Origin: Gemmatimonadota bacterium
GTDB lineage: Bacteria > Latescibacterota > UBA2968 > UBA8231
NCBI GenBank assembly: GCA_009840005.1
Contig: VXOR01000106.1
Coordinates: 39,637 to 103,636, forward strand
Direction of reading: 5' to 3'
DNA length: 64,000 nucleotides
Shown here: positions 16,277 through 24,529 of the stretch, piece by piece
Position numbering within the stretch: position 1 is the first letter of the stretch
How the letters are laid out: every line of letters begins with the position of its first letter
Program-made: the position numbers and the translations under genes
The notes under the pieces: model-generated
Seen by the model: the letters and a program-made list of their open reading frames with translations, nothing else
Told to the model about the DNA's origin: nothing
Databases searched by the model: none

Positions 16277-18262
16277 GTGCAAAAGAGAATCCCCACTCAT
16301 TACCTCGCCCATCTCAGCGACCGCTACCTCGTGGAATTGGCCGGGTCCGGCCTGAGTTGGCGGTCTATGCTGCTCGGCCTAGGGCTGGTCGTCGCCATTA
16401 GCATTGGCAGCCCCTATTCGATATGGATGGTCGGCTCGTCGGAAATGACGTGGTCGTACTTTCCCATTGCCGTGGGCGCACCGCTGTTTTTCTTGGTCTT
16501 GGGCAATGCGCTGCTCAAACGCGCCCTTAGTTCGGCCGAGCTGATTACTATCATCATCATGGGGCTGGTCGCCAGCGGCATGCCGATCTTTATGGTCGGC
16601 CTGATTCTCAGCATCATTTCCAAGCCCTATTACGGCGCGCTCCCTACTAACCAGTGGGCTGAATACGTCCATCCCTATCTGCCGGATTGGGCCATCCCCG
16701 ATCCAGCGCACGACGCCATGCGCTTTTTCTACGAGGGTTTGCCGAGCAAAGACTTGGCTATTCCGTGGGAGGCGTGGGTCGAGCCGCTGCTGTGGTGGCT
16801 GCTATTGGTGCTGGCCATATACTTCGTCGGCCTGTGCTCGGTGGTGGTGCTGCGTCGGCATTGGATGGAGCGCGAGCGGCTGACCTTCCCCCTGACTGAG
16901 GTGGCCTTGATGCTGACTGAAGAGGCCCCGGGATCGGCGCGGCCGCCCGCGCTCAAGACTCGGGTCTTCTGGATCGGCTTTGCCGTTCCCTTCGGCCTGA
17001 TCGCCTTCAATGTTCCCAGCTACTTTCACCCCGGCTTGGCGCAAGTGCCCGTCTTTCGGGAATGGGCCTTCGTCCTTATTCCTCAAGCACCTCCCCTCAA
17101 CCTGATTCTGTACTTCCCGGTCTTGGGGTTTATGTATCTGGCTCCATTGGCCATTTCGTTCAGCGTCTGGTTCTTCCATTTGCTCTACTTGGTGCAACTG
17201 GGCTTGATCACTGAAATGGGTCTTTTCAATTTGCGCGCCGACCCGTTTGTGTACAGTGGGATACCCTTGTCGTGGCAGTCTTGGGGGGCCTTTGTGGCGA
17301 TGGTGGGGTGGAGCCTGTGGATGGCGCGGAGTCATCTCGCGGCCGTGTGGCGCACTGCGCTGGGACGCGCCGGGCGGATCGACGATTCCGACGAGATGAT
17401 TTCCTATCGGGTCGCCGTGGGCGGGGGGTTGGCCGGGCTGTGTTTTATTCTCGGCTGGCTGTGGCGCAGTGGCTTGGACCTGCACTTGGCGGCCTTCTAT
17501 TTAGTGGCCGCGCTGACGATCTTTTTGGGCATTACGCGACTGGTGGTGCAAGCGGGTCTGCACTATTTGACGACGCCCATGAGTGCTCAGGGCATGGTTG
17601 TGGCTGCGGCCGGTTCGGCCTTGGGGCCGCAGAACTTGGTCGCGCTGGCGCTGACTTTTGCGTGGTGCAGCGACGTGCAATCGACCTTTATGCCGTCGGC
17701 AGCCAATGCGCTCAAGCTACACGATTACTACACGCATCGGCGCAGCGGTGGGCTGGCCTTGGCCATTGGCTTGGCGGTGGTGGTCAGCTTTGTCGCGACC
17801 ACCAGCTTTATGATCTACTTGTGTTACGACTACGGGGCGAGCAATCTGCGCTCGTGGTTTTTCAATGCGGCTGGCGGCACGGGCGGCCAAGCGTTTGACT
17901 GGGTTGCCGAGCAGACGCGCAATCCCGCGCCCATCGACTGGGACAAGCTCGGCTTAGCTGGCAGCGGGGTGGTGGGCTATTTGGTGCTGGCGTTTTTGCA
18001 CTATCGGATCGCGTGGTGGCCCTTGCACCCGGTGGGGTTGGCCGTAGCCTCGACTTGGATGGTCAAGCGGATTGTGTTCTCAGTATTCTTGGCGTGGGCC
18101 TGCAAGGCGTTGATCTTGCGTCTCGGCGGCGTGGCGCTCTACCAGCGGCTCAAGCCGTTGTTTATCGGGTTAGTGGTGGGGTTTTTCTGCGGGGTTTTTC
18201 TGTCGTTTGTCCTCGACTGCATCTGGTTTAAGGGCGCGGGTCATCCGATCCTGCACGGGTGA
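16277..18262 (+). CDS. DUF6785-type multi-pass membrane protein (OPT-like transporter)
   Basis: Predicted 661 residues with about 14-16 hydrophobic segments spread over the whole length and a GTG start at 16277. Distinctive pieces are MLLGLGLVVAISIGSPYSIW, a conserved RLTFPLTEVALML after a loop, and DVQSTFMPSAANALKLHDYY in the C-terminal half. From memory this is the DUF6784/DUF6785 family, a distant relative of oligopeptide transporters (OPT), common in Planctomycetes, Latescibacterota and Poribacteria. Substrate unknown. It stands alone between the debris and the restriction-modification pair. About 140 bp after it hold no recognisable gene. Confidence 0.75.
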   Translation: MQKRIPTHYLAHLSDRYLVELAGSGLSWRSMLLGLGLVVAISIGSPYSIWMVGSSEMTWSYFPIAVGAPLFFLVLGNALLKRALSSAELITIIIMGLVASGMPIFMVGLILSIISKPYYGALPTNQWAEYVHPYLPDWAIPDPAHDAMRFFYEGLPSKDLAIPWEAWVEPLLWWLLLVLAIYFVGLCSVVVLRRHWMERERLTFPLTEVALMLTEEAPGSARPPALKTRVFWIGFAVPFGLIAFNVPSYFHPGLAQVPVFREWAFVLIPQAPPLNLILYFPVLGFMYLAPLAISFSVWFFHLLYLVQLGLITEMGLFNLRADPFVYSGIPLSWQSWGAFVAMVGWSLWMARSHLAAVWRTALGRAGRIDDSDEMISYRVAVGGGLAGLCFILGWLWRSGLDLHLAAFYLVAALTIFLGITRLVVQAGLHYLTTPMSAQGMVVAAAGSALGPQNLVALALTFAWCSDVQSTFMPSAANALKLHDYYTHRRSGGLALAIGLAVVVSFVATTSFMIYLCYDYGASNLRSWFFNAAGGTGGQAFDWVAEQTRNPAPIDWDKLGLAGSGVVGYLVLAFLHYRIAWWPLHPVGLAVASTWMVKRIVFSVFLAWACKALILRLGGVALYQRLKPLFIGLVVGFFCGVFLSFVLDCIWFKGAGHPILHG

Positions 18263-18377
18263 GCGGATTGCCGTATATTGAGGTCGCAACTACGAGGAAA
18301 GGTGCTGACCGTATGGCTGGCCATCGACGACTCGACGTTTGCGCCGGACATTCGCTAGGGAGCAAAGTTTAATTTAT

Positions 18378-18406
18378 TATCTCAAATTAGGAGGTTATTT
18401 GAGATA
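18378..18406 (+). promoter_or_regulatory. Hairpin displaying the ribosome-binding site in its loop
   Basis: atctcaaat (18379-18387) and atttgagat (18397-18405) are perfect inverted copies, extended by one T-A pair into the A of the start codon. The 9-nt loop taggaggtt holds the Shine-Dalgarno sequence, and the stem ends directly at ATG 18406 of the methyltransferase. As DNA it could be an operator; as RNA it could regulate translation. Confidence 0.7.
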
Positions 18407-19404
18407 TGGAACTATTTCACAAAACCGATTTAGGGGAAATCTACTTGGGTGACGCGCTCGATCTCATGGTGGATATCGAGGATAAAAGCGTCAATCTGAT
18501 CATGACGTCTCCGCCGTTTGGGTTGGTTCGCAAAAAAGACTATGGCAATGTCGATGCGGATCAATACCTTGATTGGTTTCGGCCATTTGCCAGAGAATTT
18601 ATACGCATCCTCAAGGACAATGGTTCTCTAGTCATTGATATTGGTGGTGCTTGGGTTCCGGGGCAGCCGACTCGCTCGCTTTATCACTATGAGCTTTTGA
18701 TTATGCTTTGCAGGGAATTCGACTTTCATCTCGCCCAAGAATTCTTCTGGTGGAATCCTTCAAAATTGCCTACGCCAGCTGAGTGGGTGAACATACGGCG
18801 AGTTCGAGTTAAAGATGCGGTTAATTGCGTCTGGTGGCTTTCGCCGACTCCTTGGCCGAAAGCTAGTAATCGTCGAGTCCTAGTTCCATATAGCAATTCA
18901 ATGAAAGGATTACTCAAAAGTGGATATAAAGCCAAGCTGAGGCCCAGTGGGCACGATATTAGTGAAAAATTTAACATTGACAATGGTGCTTCTATTCCTC
19001 CTAATCTCATTGCAATTCCCAATACAGAGAGCAATTCCAATTACTTACGACTTTGCAAGGAGCACGATATAAAACCGCATCCCGCTCGCTTCCCCGCTGA
19101 ATTGCCAGAGTACTTTATTAGGATGCTCACCGACAAGGGAGACTTGGTGTTCGACCCCTTAGCTGGTTCTTGTGTAACGGGAGAAGTTGCCGAGCGATTG
19201 AAGCGTAAATGGCTCTGCTGTGATCTCGTCAAAGAATACCTTGAAGGCAGTCTTTTTAGGTTCGAGACTAAACATAGAGGTAAAAAGAAAGTGCCTTCTT
19301 ATAACCTTTGCCACCCTGCCGCGATGTGGAATGGAACCGATGATGAAGAAGCCCTATCGGACGATGGGGGCAAGAAAAGACCTAAAAACAAAACAACGAC
19401 CTAG
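18406..19404 (+). CDS. Beta-class DNA methyltransferase of a type II R-M system
   Basis: Predicted 332 residues. Motif IV TSPPF lies at residues 34-38 (NLIMTSPPFGLV), and a modified S-adenosylmethionine motif, DLVFDPLAGSCVTGEVAERL, near residue 250; the order is that of beta-class N4-cytosine or N6-adenine methylases. The usual DPFAGSGTT has become DPLAGSCVT, which is seen in some active members. A Lys/Arg-rich tail ends the protein. An HNH nuclease gene begins 6 bp after its stop, so the two form a methylase-nuclease pair. Codon use and GC are lower than in neighbouring genes, as expected of an acquired R-M module. Confidence 0.9.
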   Translation: MELFHKTDLGEIYLGDALDLMVDIEDKSVNLIMTSPPFGLVRKKDYGNVDADQYLDWFRPFAREFIRILKDNGSLVIDIGGAWVPGQPTRSLYHYELLIMLCREFDFHLAQEFFWWNPSKLPTPAEWVNIRRVRVKDAVNCVWWLSPTPWPKASNRRVLVPYSNSMKGLLKSGYKAKLRPSGHDISEKFNIDNGASIPPNLIAIPNTESNSNYLRLCKEHDIKPHPARFPAELPEYFIRMLTDKGDLVFDPLAGSCVTGEVAERLKRKWLCCDLVKEYLEGSLFRFETKHRGKKKVPSYNLCHPAAMWNGTDDEEALSDDGGKKRPKNKTTT

Positions 19405-19410
19405 GAAACT

Positions 19411-20415
19411 ATGCCTGCTGTTTCACCTGCCAAACTTATCGATGCCATTCTGCGCACTATACAGATGTCGGGTGGTAGCGGTTTCTACATGTCTGAAAGA
19501 CTGGCTACTCACCCCAGAGAATTCTTGATTCAATATGGCGAAGATACAATTTCACTTTGGGTCTATATATGGACGCTCACTCATGGCGGTCGGCGATCCT
19601 TACCGGACGAGTACAGAATTCAGATGACCTCGGTTCCCTCTCCACTGTCAATCAATCAAAACGGCCATACTGTTTTGCTGGGGTATCACGCTGAGAACAA
19701 TATGTTTGCGGGCTTTGATATAGAGAAACATCGCATATTCACAGCGGGATCGCCTTCTGTTCAGATCGGTATCGAGGCTATTTATACGGCTATTGATGAC
19801 GGCCTCGCCTTTTCCCGAAAAGATAACCAAGAAATAGCTGTTGGGATTCGTCCCGATCAATTCCTGAACTACGTATTCAACGCAGCCTCTCTGCATCGGC
19901 ATGGAGGAGATATTTCGACATATACCCTCCTGCTAAAGGCCGCTCAGTTGGAAGAAATAAGGCCGCAAGAAATGGTGACGCTGGCACAAGAGCGGCAAAA
20001 AATTGTCGAATCGGTAAGCCGCTATGCGCGCGAGTCTCGTTTTCGCCAGCAAGTTATGGAAGCTTATGGTAACCGCTGTGCGGTGATGAGAGCACAACTC
20101 AATCTCGTCGATGCCGCTCATATTGTACCAGTAAAGGCTCAAGGAACAGATGATGTTTCTAATGGCATAGCGCTGTCCCCAACCATACATCGCGCGTATG
20201 ACAACAGCTTGATTTATCTCGATACAAGATATTATATGCGACTCAATGAACAGAAAGTAGATGAATTAAAAAGTCAGCGGCTCGACGACGGCCTTGACGG
20301 TCTGCGTGGTCACTTGAATTCTCAGATACACTTGCCAGCCAATAGAGCGCAGTGGCCCAACCCCGAACTCATTGGGATGGCCAACAAGTTCCGACGGATA
20401 CAGGGCTACTATTGA
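19411..20415 (+). CDS. HNH-type restriction endonuclease
   Basis: Predicted 334 residues. The first ~190 residues form a DNA-binding or substrate-recognition region (IQYGEDTISLWVYIWTLTHG). The C-terminal HNH nuclease domain (about 205-275) reads FRQQVMEAYGNRCAV, NLVDAAHIVPV, then NGIALSPTIHRAYD: His in AAHI, Asn in NGI, and His in IHRAYD. The zinc-site Cys pair often seen in these domains is incomplete (CAVMRAQ has one Cys). It immediately follows the methyltransferase and probably cuts the same unmethylated site. Recognition sequence unknown. Confidence 0.85.
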   Translation: MPAVSPAKLIDAILRTIQMSGGSGFYMSERLATHPREFLIQYGEDTISLWVYIWTLTHGGRRSLPDEYRIQMTSVPSPLSINQNGHTVLLGYHAENNMFAGFDIEKHRIFTAGSPSVQIGIEAIYTAIDDGLAFSRKDNQEIAVGIRPDQFLNYVFNAASLHRHGGDISTYTLLLKAAQLEEIRPQEMVTLAQERQKIVESVSRYARESRFRQQVMEAYGNRCAVMRAQLNLVDAAHIVPVKAQGTDDVSNGIALSPTIHRAYDNSLIYLDTRYYMRLNEQKVDELKSQRLDDGLDGLRGHLNSQIHLPANRAQWPNPELIGMANKFRRIQGYY

Positions 20416-20426
20416 GCTGCTGAGGA

Positions 20427-21554
20427 ATGTTGGCCCACCCCAATGTAACTATGGACGTTATTGATCGGCACGAGTGTTACGACCTGACGTGCGAGGGGCG
20501 CTTTCTGATTGCCCGCTTGCAGACGCCGCATCAGGTGCTGAGTACATCGGCCTATGGTGGAGGTCTGAGCACTGACATTCACTACTTGGTTAATCACCAA
20601 AGTTGCGAGGGCAAAGGGCACGACGTGCGCTTTGCCTTGCTCAAACAACTCGGCGAGACCGGCTATCACCACCATGTATGCGCGGAGCACAACTGGCCCC
20701 CGGATGAAGTAGCCCTGATGGGCACGGCGGCCAATGTGAACTATGCGGCTTGCGTCGTAGAAACGCACGCTGAATTGCGCGTATGTGCCGTTGTAACCGC
20801 CGGGGTGGAGGGCAATGCGGGATGTGCGGGCGACCCGGCGACGTGGCACGAAACAGACGATCTCCAGGCGGGCACGATCAACACCATGCTGTTCGTCAAT
20901 TGGCCGCTTTCTCCGGGCGCGATGGCGCGGGCGGTGGTGACCATGACTGAAGGCAAGTCTGCGGCCCTGCGCGACCTCGCGATTGCGAGCCGTTATTCTC
21001 AGGATTTGGCAACGGGTACGGGGACGGACCAGTACTGCATTGCCGCTCCGTTAGACTCCACGAGAAAGCCCAAAACCAGCGCGGGGCACCACGCCAAATT
21101 GGGCGAATTGATTGGCACAGCCGTGCGCAAGGCCACGTTGGAGAGTCTGCGCTGGCAAAATGGTTTAGAGCCGTCGCATACGCGCAGCATCGTGCATGCG
21201 CTTAGGCGCTTTGGCATGAGAGAGGAGTGCTTGTTGGCAGAGATGAGCAAGCGCCTGAGCGCGGACGATTTCGCGCTGTTGCAAAAGAATTTCAAGTCCG
21301 TGGTGTACGAGCCGTGCGTTGCCGCCGCGGCGTATGCGTTGGCCGCGGTTTGGGATCGCGTGCGCTATGGCACACTGTCGCAGGAGTTGGCCGCTCCGGT
21401 CTTGCGTCAGCAAGCTGCCATTTTAGCGACCGCACTGGCCGCGAAACCAGAAGCGTATTTGTCGTGTTACGAGCAACTGCGGATACATGAAGACGACTGG
21501 CTGGCGATTGCGTACGACGCCTTGGCCCTGGGGTGGCGTCTGAAATGGACCTGA
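20427..21554 (+). CDS. cbiZ: Adenosylcobinamide amidohydrolase CbiZ
   Basis: Predicted 375 residues. CbiZ removes the aminopropanol tail of adenosylcobinamide to give adenosylcobyric acid, a salvage step for imported corrinoids. Family signatures are LSTSAYGGGL near residue 40, VALMGTAANVNYAA (about 93-105), VVTAGVEGNAGCAGDP (about 125-140) and MARAVVTMTEGKSAALRDL (about 170). The catalytic part is about 220 residues; the remaining ~150 are an alpha-helical extension of unknown role. The next gene, cbiB, overlaps it by 10 bp when started at ATG 21545. Alternative start ATG 20451 is possible. Confidence 0.88.
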   Translation: MLAHPNVTMDVIDRHECYDLTCEGRFLIARLQTPHQVLSTSAYGGGLSTDIHYLVNHQSCEGKGHDVRFALLKQLGETGYHHHVCAEHNWPPDEVALMGTAANVNYAACVVETHAELRVCAVVTAGVEGNAGCAGDPATWHETDDLQAGTINTMLFVNWPLSPGAMARAVVTMTEGKSAALRDLAIASRYSQDLATGTGTDQYCIAAPLDSTRKPKTSAGHHAKLGELIGTAVRKATLESLRWQNGLEPSHTRSIVHALRRFGMREECLLAEMSKRLSADDFALLQKNFKSVVYEPCVAAAAYALAAVWDRVRYGTLSQELAAPVLRQQAAILATALAAKPEAYLSCYEQLRIHEDDWLAIAYDALALGWRLKWT

Positions 21555-22513
21555 CCATACTCGCGCCCGATCTGCTGTTGCTCGTTTGCGCGGTTGCTTG
21601 CGACGGTCTCGTAGGTGATCCGGTCTATGCGTTGCATCCCATTCGCTTGGTGGGTGCGACGCTGTCTTTTTTTGAGCGAGTGCTGCGTAGCCTGCGTTTG
21701 GATGGATACGTCGGTGGGTGCGTGCTGTTTTGCGTTTTGGCGGCGTTTTGGGTGGGTGTAATCTGCGCGTTGGCGATTGTGTTGTATCGCGTCCATGCGG
21801 AGATTGGTTGGCTTTTTCACGCCTTTGTCTTGTACAGCCTCATTGCGCTCAAAGACTTGTGCAAACACGGCTTGGCCATTGACCGCGCCGCAGATCTGGA
21901 CGGTGCGCGTCAGGCGACGGCGATGCTCGTGGGCCGCGATATTGAGAGGATGGATGCGGCGGCGTGTCGGCGGGCGGGCATGGAGAGTTTGAGCGAAAAT
22001 GCGGTGGATGGTTTTATCGCGCCAGTTTTTTACTACGCGCTCTTGGGATTGCCGGGTCTCGTGCTTTTTAAGGTCATCAGCACGATGGATTCCATGGTTG
22101 GCTTTAAGACGCCGCGCTACCGCTGTTTTGGCTGGTGCGGTGCGCGGCTCGACGATGTGTTGAATTTTTTGCCAGCGCGCTTGACGTATGTATTGATGAT
22201 TGTGGTCGCGTTTTTTTTGCCGCATTGTTCGGCGCGCAAGGCCCTCGTCGTTGGGTGGCAGCAGCACGCGCTCGTTCCGGGGCCAAATTCTGGGTGGAGC
22301 GAAGCAACGGCGGCCGGCGCGCTACAGCGGCGGTTGGTTGGCCCTATTTGGCAAGACGGGATGCAGATTACAGACTTGTGGTTGGGTGATGCGAACGATC
22401 TGGAAGGCGGCCGGCCCGAGGATATGCGCCGCATGTGCGTATTTGTCGTTGCTACCTGCTTGCTCAGCGTGGGGTTGGCGGCAGCCTATCTCGCGTATGC
22501 CAGTCCTATCTGA
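21545..22513 (+). CDS. cbiB: Adenosylcobinamide-phosphate synthase CbiB
   Basis: Predicted 322 residues from ATG 21545. An integral membrane enzyme that attaches the aminopropanol (or its phosphate) to adenosylcobyric acid. Hallmarks: CDGLVGDPVYALHPIRLVG at the start, then LSENAVDGFIAPVFYYALLG, KVISTMDSMVGFK, LDDVLNFLPARLT, PGPNSGWSEATAAGALQRRL. Four to five hydrophobic segments. Together with cbiZ it forms a minimal remodelling operon: CbiZ opens a foreign cobinamide and CbiB rebuilds the loop. No other cobalamin genes are visible, but TonB receptors at 44581 and 55859 could import corrinoids (inference). Confidence 0.92.
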   Translation: MDLTILAPDLLLLVCAVACDGLVGDPVYALHPIRLVGATLSFFERVLRSLRLDGYVGGCVLFCVLAAFWVGVICALAIVLYRVHAEIGWLFHAFVLYSLIALKDLCKHGLAIDRAADLDGARQATAMLVGRDIERMDAAACRRAGMESLSENAVDGFIAPVFYYALLGLPGLVLFKVISTMDSMVGFKTPRYRCFGWCGARLDDVLNFLPARLTYVLMIVVAFFLPHCSARKALVVGWQQHALVPGPNSGWSEATAAGALQRRLVGPIWQDGMQITDLWLGDANDLEGGRPEDMRRMCVFVVATCLLSVGLAAAYLAYASPI

Positions 22514-22581
22514 AAATAATCCCGCGTTATAAAAGTATCCGGCGAAAGTCGGACCGTTTGTAGCCCCTAGCAATGGCGCTC

Positions 22582-22827
22582 TTACTTTAGTCCGACACTC
22601 TTCCGCAGAGCTTGATTGATCCTGGTCTGCCAACCGGGGCCATCGGCCTTAAAGGCAGCTAGCACATCGGGATCTAGCCGAATAGTGGTGGAGATTTTGG
22701 TCACGGCGGCCTTTGGTCGGCCTCGCTGAACTGGGACTTGGGCGAATTTTGCCTGCCATTCCGAAGTGGCGAGATCCGGTAGATCGTCATCGGAATCGAG
22801 GTCCATATACGGCTTGTTCTCGATCAT
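22582..22827 (-). CDS. brnA: BrnA-type antitoxin
   Basis: Predicted 81 residues. The C-terminal part, KISTTIRLDPDVLAAFKADG then GWQTRINQALRKSVGLK, is the ribbon-helix-helix domain typical of BrnA, which binds the promoter and wraps around BrnT. Its start (ATG 22827, or 22806) lies inside the upstream brnT gene; the overlap of up to 41 bp guarantees coupled translation. Complete in length. Confidence 0.9.
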   Translation of the reverse strand: MIENKPYMDLDSDDDLPDLATSEWQAKFAQVPVQRGRPKAAVTKISTTIRLDPDVLAAFKADGPGWQTRINQALRKSVGLK

Positions 22828-23059
22828 TGGCTTTCCTCATGCTGATGATCCGGCGCACCTTGCCGCGTTGCGTCCATGCAAGGATCACCATGCGGTTGGC
22901 GAGAAATCCGATCGTGATGTACCGAGGCTCTCCATAGTCCTTGCGATTGTCCTCGACGGTCAGCGTCGCCCCGGCAAAAACGTCTGGGGCGCGGGCCATA
23001 TCTAAGCCACGGATTTGCAGGGTGGCATTGCGTTTGGCCGGATCGAATTCAATCTTCAT
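22787..23059 (-). CDS. brnT: BrnT-type ribonuclease toxin
   Basis: Predicted 90 residues. BrnT is a RelE-like RNase. Visible features: IEFDPAKRNATLQIRGLDM and ARAPDVFAG near the N-terminus, a central GFLANRMVILAWT, and the signature RRIISMRKANDREQAVY at the C-terminus. It precedes brnA, the usual toxin-first order. The His of the common KH motif in the first helix is replaced (KRNATLQIRG), so activity should be tested. A canonical promoter is visible upstream. Confidence 0.9.
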   Translation of the reverse strand: MKIEFDPAKRNATLQIRGLDMARAPDVFAGATLTVEDNRKDYGEPRYITIGFLANRMVILAWTQRGKVRRIISMRKANDREQAVYGPRFR

Positions 23060-23068
23060 TTATATTTT

Positions 23069-23097
23069 ATGTTACTACAAAAAAGCGGGAACGTCAA
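23069..23097 (-). promoter_or_regulatory. Promoter of brnTA
   Basis: On the minus strand TTGACG (23097-23092) and TAACAT (23074-23069) are separated by 17 bp, a near-consensus sigma-70 arrangement. The -10 box ends about 10 bp before ATG 23059, so the transcript would have a very short leader and no clear Shine-Dalgarno sequence. Confidence 0.5.
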
Positions 23098-23221
23098 CTT
23101 TTGCAGACTAATAACGAGTGCCAAGGCGGGAAGATGGAGGGGCACGCTGTCGATCAGTGACCGCTACTTGTCAATTGATAGCTCGGAGTGCAGTTTTGCT
23201 GATAACAGAGAGGAGTAAACC

Positions 23222-24502
23222 ATGAAAAATTGCGCGATCGTCTCACTGCTGCTTTTGGCCGCTTTGCGCGCCAATGCTGAGGAGTACTGGCCCCAGTGGC
23301 GCGGTCCCAACCACAACGGCATTAGCGAGGCCGTGGACCTGCCTACTACTTGGAGCACGAGTGAGAATGTGGTCTGGAGTAGGAAGCTGCCCTCTTGGAG
23401 TGGGAGTACGCCGGTGGTGTGGGGCGAGCGGATCTTTTTGACGTCGCCCAATTCGGGCGAGGAAATCCAGGGCGGCGAAAAGCTGCTTTTGGGCTGTTTG
23501 TCAACGGCTGATGGCAGCGTGTTGTGGCAGCGCACGCTCGCCGAGGGCAATGCCTATTGGCGCAAGCACAACAACACCTCGCCTTCGCCGGTCACCGACG
23601 GCGAGCGCGTGCTGGCCGTTACGGGTACGGGGATGATCCGGGCCTTTGACATGGAGGGCGAGGAACTGTGGCACTACGACTTGCAGGCCGAGCACGGCGA
23701 CTTCGGCCTGATGTGGGGCTACGCCTCTTCGCCCTTGCTCTACGACGGCAAGCTCTTCGTCGAGGTCCTGCACGGAATGAACACGGACGATGCTTCCTAC
23801 CTGATCGCCTTTGATGCGGCCACCGGGGAGGTTGCGTGGTGGCGGGAGCGGCCAACCGACGCGCCGGGCGAGTCGCCGGATGCCTATACCACGCCCGTGG
23901 TACTCGAGCACAACGGCCAGACGCAAATCGTCGTCTCCGGCGGCGACTACCTCACCGGCCACGATCCGGCCACCGGCGAAGAGGTATGGCGGGCAGGTGG
24001 CTTGAATCCGGGCAAGGAGCGGAATTACCGAGTGGTCGGGTCGCCGGTGGCGATTGCCGGAATGGTGTACGCGACGAGTCGCCGCAATCCGGTGCTAGCG
24101 TTCCGCGCCGGTGGTACGGGAGACGTTAGCGAGAGTCACTTGGCGTGGAAGTGGACGGGGGCGGGCGGACCAGATGTGCCTTCGGCTGTTACCGATGGCC
24201 GCTATTTCTACATGGTCGATGATCGCGGGCGGGCTACCTGCCTCGACGCCAAGACGGGTGCGGTAGTGTGGGGTCCGGAGCGAACGGCCCAAGGGTCGGT
24301 CAGTTCCTCGCCGGTCTTAGCCGACGGCAAGATCTACGTGGTCAACGAAAACGCGGTGACGACTGTGCTGCAGGCCGGACCAGAGTACAAGGTGCTGGCG
24401 ACGAATGAACTCGACGGCGGCTATACGCTGTCATCGATAGCCATTGCCGGGGGGCGGATTTTTCTGCGGACGGAGTCGCACCTGTACTGCATCGGCCGGT
24501 AG
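23222..24502 (+). CDS. Exported PQQ-like beta-propeller protein
   Basis: Predicted 426 residues with a signal peptide (CAIVSLLLLAALRANA) and gagagga ribosome site. Repeated propeller blades contain the W/G pattern of quinoprotein-like repeats (WPQWRGPNHNGISEA at the mature start; IAFDAATGEVAWWRE; GHDPATGEEVWRAGG; CLDAKTGAVVWGPE). The family is BamB/PQQ-like but most members do not bind PQQ. It is related to the four propellers at 46713-53094, sharing the WPQW-GP-NGIS opening. Probably periplasmic; binding partner unknown. It ends 2 bp before a terminator-like palindrome. Confidence 0.85.
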   Translation: MKNCAIVSLLLLAALRANAEEYWPQWRGPNHNGISEAVDLPTTWSTSENVVWSRKLPSWSGSTPVVWGERIFLTSPNSGEEIQGGEKLLLGCLSTADGSVLWQRTLAEGNAYWRKHNNTSPSPVTDGERVLAVTGTGMIRAFDMEGEELWHYDLQAEHGDFGLMWGYASSPLLYDGKLFVEVLHGMNTDDASYLIAFDAATGEVAWWRERPTDAPGESPDAYTTPVVLEHNGQTQIVVSGGDYLTGHDPATGEEVWRAGGLNPGKERNYRVVGSPVAIAGMVYATSRRNPVLAFRAGGTGDVSESHLAWKWTGAGGPDVPSAVTDGRYFYMVDDRGRATCLDAKTGAVVWGPERTAQGSVSSSPVLADGKIYVVNENAVTTVLQAGPEYKVLATNELDGGYTLSSIAIAGGRIFLRTESHLYCIGR

Positions 24503-24503
24503 G

Positions 24504-24523
24504 GGGCGGTTTGCAAACCGCCC
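24504..24523. terminator. Palindromic terminator between convergent genes
   Basis: gggcggtttgcaaaccgccc is a perfect 20-bp palindrome between the propeller gene stop (24502) and the stop of the convergent ABC permease (24530). No T-tract follows, so termination is inferred from position; a similar hairpin abuts the stop of the propeller gene at 52015. Confidence 0.55.
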
Positions 24524-24529
24524 CGGCCC

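Noticed and set aside
18263..18377. Possible short gene fragment (WLAIDDSTFAPDIR) after the DUF6785 gene
   Set aside because: Fewer than 20 meaningful codons and no family match; could be chance.
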